A stretch of 64,000 bases of DNA. Origin: Protonemura montana (lineage: Eukaryota; Arthropoda; Insecta; Plecoptera; Nemouridae). Each line of letters begins with the position of its first letter. Position 1 is the stretch's first letter. Under the pieces are notes generated by a model. It made no database searches. It saw nothing but the letters and a program-made list of their open reading frames with translations, and was not told the DNA's origin. A program made the position numbers and the translations under genes. The DNA lies in the NCBI GenBank assembly GCA_947568835.1, contig OX387604.1, positions 6,603,860 to 6,667,859 of the forward strand, in the 5' to 3' direction. Below, one piece after another: positions 38,401 through 50,436 of the stretch.

Positions 38401-41400
38401 TCATAAGGGAACTCAATCGATAACGGACCAATCATTGAAGAAGAATCGGAGGAAGAATCTCCAGGGGCCCATCAAGTTCCTTAATAAAAGACAATTAATC
38501 TCGATTTCTACCAGTGCCACTCACGTCTCATCCCCCGGCAAGTATTTATGCCAAAGCCGAAAAGCGAACCCCAGTGATCTAACCCTCCCGGCTTCCATGT
38601 TCCAACGGTACACCGAATGCCATAATTAATCTGCACAGAGATCGGCGTCGGGAACTCTGGCCGACACGGCACAGAGTCCGGATGGTGACATGCCAAGCAT
38701 TTTAGCAGGTTAGCCTGCGACCCAAGAAAGTGGTCCCTGCAACTAATCTCCAGCCGGCACCACTATCCCTTGCGGGCGGCAAGTCGCGACTCTAAAGACT
38801 GGTCACTCGATTCGAACCTTGATCGCTGACGCGGACGCTGACGCGGACGCTGACGCGGACGCTAATGCTGACGTCATTTCACCTGTCGCGCACGCAGCCG
38901 GTACTACGTGATCACTAATGACCACGTGGGCTCAATCTCAACCTTAATCTGCGCTTGAAATTTGAATGCGCGAGGGTGCGAGAATCCCAGGACCTAATAC
39001 TACAATGAGTAGTGGGTAGGGGGGGGGGGGGGGTGCAAGTAAGTAGAACAATAGCGGATTAGCGGGGTCCAGCGAGTAGCGCAGTCCCATAAATAGTGGC
39101 GTACCGAAGTGCCGACGAATTGAAGTTCCGAAGTTCCGAAGTTCCGAAGTACCGAAGTATCGCAGCACTGGATTACGGAAATGCCAGAGTTTTAAACTCA
39201 CCTGAGGACACATCTTGCACTGGTATTTCCTCGCCGAGCCGCCGTTGGCCGCAATCTGGCCTTGCGTCATCTTCGACGCATTGATGGGTTGCGGGACGAC
39301 CAGCATGGCCGCCGAAGACGGCGTGGGTGCCGAGATTGGCGGCGACCCCGAGCTGGCGCTGCTGTTAGACCGGGGGGCGTTGTTGTAGATTGCCATCGTT
39401 CCAGCGTGCGAACCGGCGTCCAGCCGGGAATCATCCACTCCTGCAGGACCAAAAGCCGGACATTCAGAGATTAGATTCGTTTGTTTTTTTATGTACCTAT
39501 CCCAATATGGATCAGTGTGGGTAATTTATTAGTTATTACAGAGCAACGTTGCTCTATGTGTGGGGTAGGCGCCGCTGTCAGTAGTGGTTTTGCATGGTAC
39601 CATTGATATGGTATCAACATCATCTATGGCATCAATAGCATCGATAGAATTGTAGCACCTATATGCACCGAACACCTAGTTGATACACTAGATCCTCGTG
39701 TATTGTAGCACCGAATGCGCAATCTCATCTTTGCAGAAAACAGCACAAAAGTTGAGTAACAGTTTGTGTAAGTGTCGTTACCACGTATAGCATGTGCTCA
39801 GCGAGGAGATAATATCATCCGCACGGCCGCCACCGCCGCCGTCGCCGCCATTAGCATATGTTTCCCACGTTAATTGAGCCCGCATTAGTTAATAGAAAAT
39901 ACAAGAGAATTGCAGGGGAAAGGGGGAAGTACAAGCAACATTATGTTTCTTAGTGTTGGTTCATTTAATTGGACGAAACATCAAGGATATCAGGGAATTT
40001 TAGACCTTAATGACTTTATATGAGTGATGTGTTTTTATATGTGGATATTACAGTCGGTGACGAAATAAAGTACGTATAATTTCAAAGATCGGTAAGCGCG
40101 AGATGGAGAGCAAAGACGACGAGGAACTGTAACGGCGACGACGACTTCGACGACTAAGAAAGGAATACCCGGACATGATTCGGCTCAGTTCGCTCTGTCC
40201 AAAATCGAACTTCCAGTGCGGGGCAATCATTCCTGAGTTCAGTAGCCCTAGGCGCCTGCACGGTGCTTGCAAACCTTCGACAAGGCGAGCTCCAAACTCC
40301 GAAGATAGAACTGCAGGGTAGAATTAAAATTACCCTTCTAAAAAGCAGATCTCTTGAAGCGTGGCTAGCGTGCCATGGGAGTTGTTCGAGAATTGGGAGG
40401 CTGTATCTAACCCAGAAATACGCTCCAATACGAGCGAGAGCGACACGGCCACCGGAACGCAGCGACTTAGGCGAGAGCAAACTGACACCGTACGCACTTG
40501 ACTTTGATCGAAAATCGCCAAACGAGTTAGATTTTATTACCGCACAGATGATTGGTATCAATATCATGTCATAAGAAAACAAGGAAAATATTATACCACA
40601 TTTATTGCAGAAAAGATAAAGTTGTGATAGTAAGAAACAAGCATCTTCTCTTTGGCTCAGCAATAATATCAATGTTTATGAAACACATAATTGACAATTA
40701 TAAATTCTTAGAAAATTTATTACGACTAATTATGTATTATAATTGTTGCTTTCTCCCTTTTAATGGACCTCAATCATTAATGTTCCTTCCATGTCTTGTG
40801 CCCTTGACATTAATTATTATCTCTTCTTCTGCTGTTCTCTAATTATTCTTTGTTTTAGCCAATTAGTTTAGTTTCGCCGGTCTCGTGTTCGACACCAAAA
40901 TAGTGAATCAGCCATCGCGAACGCGAGCGCAAAACGAACAAGTGCGTGAGTGTCCAGCGCGGCCGGCGAATTTCGTTCCTCGAGGAGAGTGTGCATGGGG
41001 CCGAAGAGGTAAGAGAAGACAGGGGGCCAGTGGGCAGGCCACCCATTTGCGCCCGCGGAGACATGCGGACCCCCGGGCCCCCGGGCAACCAACTCAAGGA
41101 AGGCAGTCGAGCTGGCGACTGGTGAATCCGGTTCAAGACCAAGATGATCGGCCGACAATCGGGCATCGGCGATCGCCGCACCGCTAGCACCTGACTTCTT
41201 AAGCGCAAACCAAAATCAGGACCGATCGACACTTGTTATGCATAGTAGAAACTTTCTGTCAAACTGGAATCTTACATTTGGAAAGATTCTTCAGTTACAA
41301 CTGTTTCAAACTAGTTTTTATTTTGGCATATCGAGTGGGGGTAATTGAAAACTTACAGTTCCTTGTTTCAAAACTTTCTAAATACGAATATGTCCATGGG

Positions 41401-41774
41401 TGATCTTTCAACAATCTCAGACATCAGTCAATCAATCGGAACAGTTTTCTCAAATCTCACATTACAGAGCGTAACCGTAATTAAGGTGGAGCAATTAAAA
41501 ACACTGTTAATATGACGTTTCCCTTGCCAGACCAGAGGTAGATGTTAGGCATCAGTACGAAACTTCTGTGCATGGCATGGTCGACTGAATTTTCTGTGGC
41601 ATTGGCATCACGACATTTGATTATGTCGGTTCCGAATGTTGTATCCACGACACGTATAATTATTATTTGTAGCGTTCTAGCTTAGGGCGACCAAGAGCAA
41701 GAGTTGACTGGGTTGCGTGCTCGCTGCTTAGCACTCGAAAACAGGCGAACTTGATCCGGTGGCAGCAGCCGTAA

Positions 41775-41806
<32 letters not shown>

Positions 41807-44800
41807 CAGAGCTGGCCGGCCCATGGCCTGCTTGTCTGCCCATGGTATGGGCTGGTCCTGGCTGCGCGGCACTGGCAACTGCAGCCTCCTGACCACCAAG
41901 ACATATTTCATTTCTGCAACGGCCTTGTCCAGCGGGCCACACGTCTAGACCGAGACCAAGACCACGAATCTGTTTTGCGTTGCGTTCTGACTGACTTAGT
42001 GATATTGGGTGCTGTTGGGTGCTGTTGGGTGCTGTTGGGTGTTGTTGGGTGCTGTTGGGAGCTTTAGAAGCATCCGTTTTGCGTTGAATTCGCTTTACAT
42101 TGAAAAGTGAAAACTCTGCCAAGATGCCTTTGAAGCGGCATTGCGCATCGCACCACATCGCATGGCAAAATGATTGAATTAGATTAACTTGATTCTTAGA
42201 CTAACAGTAATAATTGCTCATTATGTATGTCAGTTTTAATTAATTGCTTGCCATGATTTACGACAGCTGAAGGTGAGAAATTTTACGACAACTCTGAAAA
42301 AAGCTTGAGACACTCATTGAACTTGTGGAGTTTTTGAGGTAGAAGGAAGTAATTCCTTACCTGAGTCGAAATGTGTTTCTAGTAGCATGACAATATAATT
42401 GCTAATTTGATCACTTCGAATTCTTCTCACGACATTGTTGTTGAGAAATAATGTCTCAATATTTCAGTAAGCAACTACGAGAAACTGAACATGATAATAT
42501 TCAAGTCTGATAGAGCTTGATGAACACAATCAAAGATGGCACTTGAAAAGCGAGAAACCTTCATAACCAGGAAATTCATGGATCAATTATTCATAAGAAG
42601 TGAATTAATTAGTTGTAGTTAACAACAATGAAAAAAACCGCAGACGTACTATAGTAAAATTGATCGTATCACTATGACGCAAAGCTCACTGTTCACTAGT
42701 CCGTTGTTATTAGCGTTTATACTCGGGGTACTTGCCGTTACGTACCCAGTACTACACTCTGAAGTTCTGAACCCGAAGACGAAGCTAGAGACACTTGCAA
42801 CCCGCTAGCCACGCAAATGAAACTGGACATGTTTGTCCGTAATAAAAGTCAAATAGTTGGGGCTCGTTTCGAATTGTTTTTACGCCCACACCGGATCGCC
42901 GTTATCAAGGACATACCACCTACCAGCTCAACCGGCCCGGTCCTGCCATTTGCATAATAGCCAGCTACAAACGTGTAAAGTGCTGCGTTTTTTTTTTATC
43001 ACGTCAGACACATCGACAAGTGCGCACAAAAAAAGATGCGATTCGAGTTCAACTAATCAATCATTTTCTGTTGGGAATTTGGCGATGCCGCATACCTACA
43101 CCTGCTTCTCACATCTGAAGAAATTCAGCACAAGGGTAATAAAACGAACTTGTTTAACAAATCTGCAAAGAGGCGTAGAACAATTTTATGGTCGCGTTTG
43201 ATCGCACTCTTATAATATGAGTAACTTATTATAGGCACACGACACCACGTTTGAGCAAAAACTATGGTAGTAGAATTGGGCACCAAATGGTACAAATGGT
43301 ACTAGAATTTCTAGCGTCGTGTTATTCTCAGCTTCGATGTTCTCATCTAACACACATTTTATGTAAAACATTTCCAGTCATGCTTGGCTTCCTACAAACT
43401 ATACAAAGAGTTGTATATTTCATTATACTTTATTCGGTTGGGGTAGGTCATCATGTTGGATACAAGAACGAGTCTAACTGTGTACGTTCTTACCTCCGTC
43501 TTAAACCCAAACCTTGGCACGAGTTCAGAACGAGGAACTGTCACTTAAGTATTACAAAAAAAACAAAATATTTGCCACACTGGGTTTTTTAATGCAAAGA
43601 AAATTGTTCTGATTGTTTCCTGTTCGCTACAACTGACATGAGAGCCTGAAAAATCATAGGTCTATAATATGGATACACATGTCTTGTAGTCCTGATGGTG
43701 CTTGGCATTAAATTTTGGACATAAAACTCCGGGAAGAAGTTTGAATTGAGCGCCCCTGCATTAACAGTTATAAAAAGGAGAGTCGACTCCGCTATTAATC
43801 AGCTATTACAAATCTTGCTTCAAACTGTCTAAAAAGCCGTAAAACCCAGTTCCACTATGATAGAACGAGTTCTGTAAATCGAATCTTAATCAATAAGAAA
43901 AATAAAAGCCACTTGTTTTAGGATGATAAGAAGATTATTGGTCGCAAAAAACTTGGTTAATCGTCTCTAGGTTGTTCTGGCTATTCGTGGGTCAAGTTTA
44001 AAAAGGTAGATATGCTGCCGTTGCCGAGGTAAGAACCGCCCTAGCAATGAGACACGCGGGATGAGATAAGTAATTAGCACTTTTAATGTTCGCCATGGGT
44101 TCTTTCTTAATTTTTCGCTTTGCTAAGTTTTGCCAACTGCAGGTTCCCCACAGCAGATACCACAGTCCATGCAAAAACAACGAAATCGAACTGAACTTAC
44201 CCTTTTGCATGCCGATGCTGTTTGGATCGGACGAATTCATCTTAGCCTGCAACAAAAAAAAAAAAAACATTATAAATAACATTCAATAATCAACCCTTAT
44301 GTTGTATTTTCTTCTGAAATATTGGTTTATTGTGTAGCTCATCCTTCTAATTTCTATGTGTTTCGGCCAAGGGCAGACCTTTTCGGCACGCTAGGGCACG
44401 CATAGCTGCTTGCATGCCTTGGTATGGTTATCTAGACAGATTGGGCCGGCAGGAAAGGGTTTAAATGCATAGGCCAGTCTTGAACGAGATGTTTTTTTTT
44501 CAAACGTTCGAACACTACAAAATCCAAGTGGTAACTCAATTAAACCGCGCTCGCCGTAATAGTGGAGGAATATCGAGCGGATATCTCTTCAAATAACGAA
44601 CTTAGGATGTTCGGTGTTATATAAAGCTGGAAGTTTGATATTATGTGCCTAACACCATGACACAACTCATGTCACAAACCCGGACAACAAATGTTCATCG
44701 AAAAACATCCAAAAAATTACCAAAGTCAAAATTTCTTGAAAAATGAAAAATGCTTTCAAGTTTAATAAGTAGGACATTTTTTGAGATAGAAACTTCTAGT

Positions 44801-47800
44801 TTTCACAGAAGCCTAGGCATTAATACGTTATATTGATAACGTTTTTAAAAAACATCAAAAAGTTTTTACAAACTTATAATATGAGCCAAAAAGTAGCCAA
44901 ATATTGGCCAAATGTTATAAAACTAGTTTGTAAAGATAGCTCAATTCATTGCCACAAGACTGCAGATCTAATTTTTTGAACATGTCAAGTTAACAACTGA
45001 GATTTTTGCTTTTCCCTACAAGGGTTCCCTACTCTTGGCGCGCTGCCAAGCGCCGATAAGCCGTGCGGTTTTTTAGCTACTTTTTGGCTTATCATAGGTT
45101 TGTAATTTTTTTTTACGTTTTTTTAAAACGTTATTGATATAACGTATTAATGCCTAGGCATCTATGGAAACTATACGTTTCTATCTCCAAAAATGTCCTA
45201 CTTCTTAAACTTGAAAGAATTTTTCATTTTTCTAGAAATTTTGACTTTGGTAATTTTTTTGGATGTCTTCCGATGGAAATGTTATGTCCGGGTTTGTGAC
45301 ATGAGCTGTGTCATAGTGTTAGGCACATAATATCAAAATTTCTGCTTTATATAACACCGAATACGGACACGCCCCTTTTTGCCGTCGATATTCCTCTACT
45401 ATTATAAGCACGTTAAACATGTTCCCATGTTTCTGTCTCAGCTCCATCACCCAGGCCAGCACATTAGATGTCAACTCAGGCATCTTTCCTCATGAGAACA
45501 CTTGATAAGAGATCGGAGGACAAATTCTAACTCTTAGCTCGGGAATCTACGAAAATACAAATCAGTTTTTCAGGTTGCTGTGACATTGCTCCGATTCCGA
45601 CTCGGATACAATTCGTTTTATTCTTGTGATTCCAGCGATATCCCACTAATCAGGTATTGAGAATAATTAAGATAGATTGGTTTTGGCACACAACCAAATC
45701 GAGAATTCGAAATGAAATATTATTCGACATTAATATTTAGAAAGAGAATTGGCGTTAAATTCGTATGTAATTATACGTTGGTAAGACTAATTAGTAATTT
45801 ATAATTTGAGTTGGAAATGGTCGGTAATTCAAAATGCCAGAAGTGTTTAATGATAACTGTTTTTTTTTAGCATCAGAATCATTTACGTATAGATGGTTTT
45901 TTTGTTTAGACAAGGCCGTTACCTTCCCAAGGAATTTTTATATCAATTGCAGATGCGATGATATACCTTCAATGTGATTCACCGAATCATAACTTAGGGT
46001 TTGTGCTCTTAAATGATCTAACAGAATATCTATAAGCTTTGATTAGGAAAACACTGTGATCTGCGTTTGTGCGTTTGTGCGTTTGTGCGTTTGGTCGACA
46101 CGTGCTTGCCGTGGGACCAAGATATGCGAGCTACAACTCTACAAACCGCCTGCACAATGCCCATCACATAACTCTTCCAGTCGCCAGTTAAAATCAAAAT
46201 TTTGTGACCTGACCCTAATAACATGTCCAGTCGAAAGTATTCGAATAAACCGGTTCTGTCAATGCAAAATATTATTCAAAGGTCAGTCGCCCCTCGAGAT
46301 TGACGTCAAAACGTTCATTTTCCAAAATGATAAAACGGTGACGTGCATTACTCTTCACTTACGCGCAAGGCCTTAATCAAAATCAAATAAAAACATACTT
46401 AATTTTAAAAAAATGTGAAAAGTGCAGACGCAAAACCGTCTTTTTGAATTTAAGTCTCTGGAAAAAGTTTCTTACCTCGTATCCTTGTTTGGTGACCATA
46501 GATTGGCGTGGCCAGGAGTAGTCGACGTCCTTGCCGTGAGGAGCACATTGCTGGAACGACAAAAAAAACAGAACTTCAGGACTTTGGTAAGGACTATGAC
46601 GTCAACTACCTCTTTCTCATCAGCCGATGAAGCATTCAACTGTGAATTGCTATCGTTACAGCACAATGTCTAAACGAAACAATACAAAAGCTTGCTAAGA
46701 ATATTGTTGAGACGTATTCTAAAAATATTTTTCGGCGTTGCTGGAGTCAAAGTCAGCCGTAAAGCGAGGACCCGACGAGGACGCAGTGAGGACGCAGTGA
46801 GGACGCGACGAGGACAGAAGACGCGTCGCTATTTGCCACCCCACACAGTCGCAAGTTAATAATATGACAGCGAGACACGGCAAGATCGAGACAAGAATGA
46901 CTCGATTTCTAAAAATGTTGATTGCCTATTACGAGCTAGGTCACTGATCACCTGTTTTTTTGTCGTAAGAAGATTTGTCAGAGAGCAAACAGAAGAATGT
47001 ATGAAAGAAAATAGCGTCATTAAAGGAAAAATAACAACAGGACATATTTTTTATCGGGTGTGCTTTTGTGGATGTTTTCCTAGAATAAAGAAAAAACTGT
47101 AAAAATATCCCTTTAATTGGAAGGGTCTTGTGATATTGACTTGTAAAAATAGCATTCGTTAGCTTTTTAAGAGCATGATCGCTCCTTTTGTCTGATTTAT
47201 ACACCTCTTATTTGGTTTTTGAATTATTTCGACTTTTTCACCTCTTATTAAAAAACTGCAAACCGACTTCAATAACATTTTGTTCCAGAATTGCATCATT
47301 AAATAATTGCATACACTATGTCAGAGCAAAGAGAGTCTACTGTGGCATTTTTTTTACCAAAGGATTGGATGATGCCCGACAGAAAAGATTGTATAAAATA
47401 AGCTCATAAAATCCCTTTGAGCTCAGATGAAACGTTGCAGTGAAATGGTGCACAAATCACCTACAAAACGTCCCTGTAATTGAAGACATTAAATTGGATG
47501 TGCCGGCGTCGGCGCCGGCGTCGATGGGCGTCTAGGTTTATCGGGCCTGACACAGATGGGGGTGCATGCAACGGGAGCTCCCGAGCGGCGCGTGCCGCTC
47601 TGACGCAGCGTCGGCGTCGGCAGCGTCGGCAGCGTCGACCCACGCACTGTCTCCTCTGTTGGCCGGGTCAGGGTTCAGAGTTTCACGCTCCTAGTCTCAG
47701 TCCTCGGCCCTTTCACAGGCACAGGGGCACACGTGGGCATTGCACGATCGCTTTTTCCAGCGTAAGCTACTGCCAAAGAACGCAGCCCGCGAGCAAAGAG

Positions 47801-50402
47801 GAAAAACCTTTGCGAAAATCAATACAAAACCCAAAGAGACAAATAAAATACTAGTGCAGCCACCAGGGCTGTACATATTGCTAGCGTCTGCAGACGAAAT
47901 GAGAAACATCATTGGTGCGTTTTTTTAAATCGTTGTTCCCGTTTTTTTTTTTTTTGTAAGAGTTTCTAGCATGGCTAAAAAGTAGGTACCGTACCATCAT
48001 ATTCAGTAATATATGTAACAACGCATGCACTGTTTTATATGCTGAGCGGACTGCCGAAGCCCTATTTATATATTTACGCATAATACAAGATTTTCCGTTG
48101 ATCGGCCGTGTATATTTTTCACACCCCAATTTGGGAAGTCTGTTGAAACCATAGATTAAATGCTGATCACGTAATAGTTTTAAACTCTCGCAGATTTCCT
48201 AGCCGGAACCTTTCCACCGATTTGGAGGCTAAAACCCCACCCTTAGTTCGGCGGGTCGGTGGTACCTTCACTGCATATACCTATTTGGTACCAGGGCGAT
48301 CTACCTTCCATAATTATGCGAGTAAGTACACCTTTAGCATCCGCGATCGAGACAAAATAATCTACATAATCTCAAATAGGAGCAGAGGAGTTGGCCGCAG
48401 GTTTTGTGGGTATAGGCTGATGATCAATGGTTCAAAAAATCAAGCGACTTTTCACTGAACATGCCGTTTCTACTTGCTTCAGTTATTTGCTTGGCTTCAA
48501 TCGTCTTTTAGGAAACAATTCTTCGCTTTATGGAAACTGTTGAGCTGCTTTCGCACCCATGAGAAATCACGGATAAAGTAGGCATTTGCATTTTTCTTGA
48601 ACAATACGTAAATATGCAAATGCGATTTTTTTATTTACCATTTTCCACGCTGAGAGTGTGAGTGTAGGTATCCCTTTTCACTTGTCATCCTGTTTTACAC
48701 CTTCAAGGCTGTTAGAAAGGGATGCTGCCGCAGGCCTCGAAAGGGTTGTTAGACATTTCGAGGGTTGAGGGGCATTCATTCATTCACATTCAAGCACGTT
48801 CAAGTAGCTCACAATTAATTAGCTTCGGAAGCTGCTACAAGTGAATCTCTGGCTCAGATATGGGGAGGAAAAAGGGTTAGATATTCTCTTTAGTTATTAA
48901 TCGAACAAGCTATGGAACTAAAATAGAGTGTACCAAATAAATGATACATAAATGCTAATGGCTTTATATATCTGCATTATTTTACGAAGAATAAAATGTG
49001 ACTCAAACTATGGGAAGAATAAAGATTGTGTAAAGAGTTATATATCAGTAGATCTGTATGCACAAGCAGGACCAGATGACACTTGCGCTCTCACTGCTCA
49101 AATGCATTTTGAAATCCAAGCTGTCTAGCTGGCATCAGGAAGCCGAGGTCCTCGAAGAAGGGTGAAAAGAAAATGTTCAAGGGTAAGATGCCGGACAACG
49201 GATGAAAAGATGCCCTTGTGTACTCGTCTGGGGCCAAGCTGGACCATCGGCATCGGGCGTTGATCGGATGGGAGGGTAACAAGTGAATTGCGCCATCTGC
49301 ACATCTGTTGGCTCGGCAGGCTGGGGGCTCGGCAGGCTCGCCTCGGACAAGGAGCTTGAGAATCACGTCCAATACCGTGAAGAGCGAACAGTAAAGACCT
49401 CTCCAATACCGAGTCCTGGACGACTTCTCATGCATTACACATATGTCGTCCATTGTGATGATTAACTAAGCATTTTTAGAGGTCACACAAACTAACAATC
49501 AATCCAGGTAATCTGAAAAGAAGTTCGGCAAACGGAAATTTCATTACAAACTAATTATCTGAGATTTTTCTCGGCCAGTGAAAGATAGCTTGTTGAGACG
49601 GTGATTGAATGCGCCAGGACTAGGAGTTTGGCCGTATCGTAACGAAGCATGCAGCCAGGCCATTACCATGTGAACTTTACGTCCCAGTGATCGGTAAGCC
49701 GATAAACTAGCAAACTGCCTCAAGCAAAAGTATCGGTGAATTCCGTCCAATCGCTAAAATGTTTGGCGAGTGCAAAAGAAGCTGCGAGTGCAAAAGAAGC
49801 TGCGAATACGTTATGCAGAATGCACTCGCGCTCAGCTATACCACTTGCGTCGTTGCTATTTGCTTGGGAGGCGGTTTGGGGGCAGCAAGCCAACTTGCTT
49901 TGCTGGCTGCGATTTTGTGAATCCCACACTGACCTGACCCGATCATCGTATTACCTCCTCAATTCCAATTCCATATCCCTCGGCTTCCTGCCTCTTTTCC
50001 TGACTTTCCAAACACGGAGTACGTTCTTAGGACAATTAGCAATATCGTGCACGTCTTCGCACATTTGCAAGGCAGGCGAGACCGTTGGACTCTGTTCGGT
50101 GAAAATTAATGCTGCACTGGGCTTAATTAGCATCTGTCTCTGATCTCACGGTAGAATCATCTCGTAGAAGTTGGGTCGGTGGACGTTGGGGCCAGAGGTT
50201 AGTCGTAGGATGTGTTCTGCTTAGATGGGGAGGAAATGGCACCGGGGTTCAACATTCCGATAATCTAAAGAGTGAGTACGGATGCTGTAAGGAGGTCGCA
50301 ACGTCTTCACTCGTAACCGCCACTCGGGCAGCTAGCAGGGCAGTTATCTCGGCAAGGAAATTTGTTTGTGTCATTTGTTCTCCAGAGGTTTCCTCCTTTG
50401 GT

Positions 50403-50436
<34 letters not shown>

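Larger units (their letters stand above)
20491..39201 (-). other. rn: rn intron E-F, 18.7 kb, inside zinc finger 1
   Basis: A very long intron (GTGAGT..TAG) falls between the Cys pair and the His pair of finger 1. It holds many simple repeats (23873-23890 G-run, 26770-26812, 28931-28990, 31720-31759, 34842-34895, 36037-36113, 37561-37617, 38826-38873, 39019-39033, 39122-39158) and one diverged SINE-like copy (23106-23220). No gene was recognised. In Drosophila an alternative transcript, roughened eye, shares the finger exons from a different promoter; whether one lies here is inference only. Confidence 0.75.

Noticed and set aside
41682..42158. 158-codon minus-strand frame, Ala- and Gln-rich, considered as an alternative rn exon
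   Set aside because: Its distinctive parts are translations of the GCTGTTGGGT and GCAGCC tandem repeats, and no convincing splice donor in the right phase was found.
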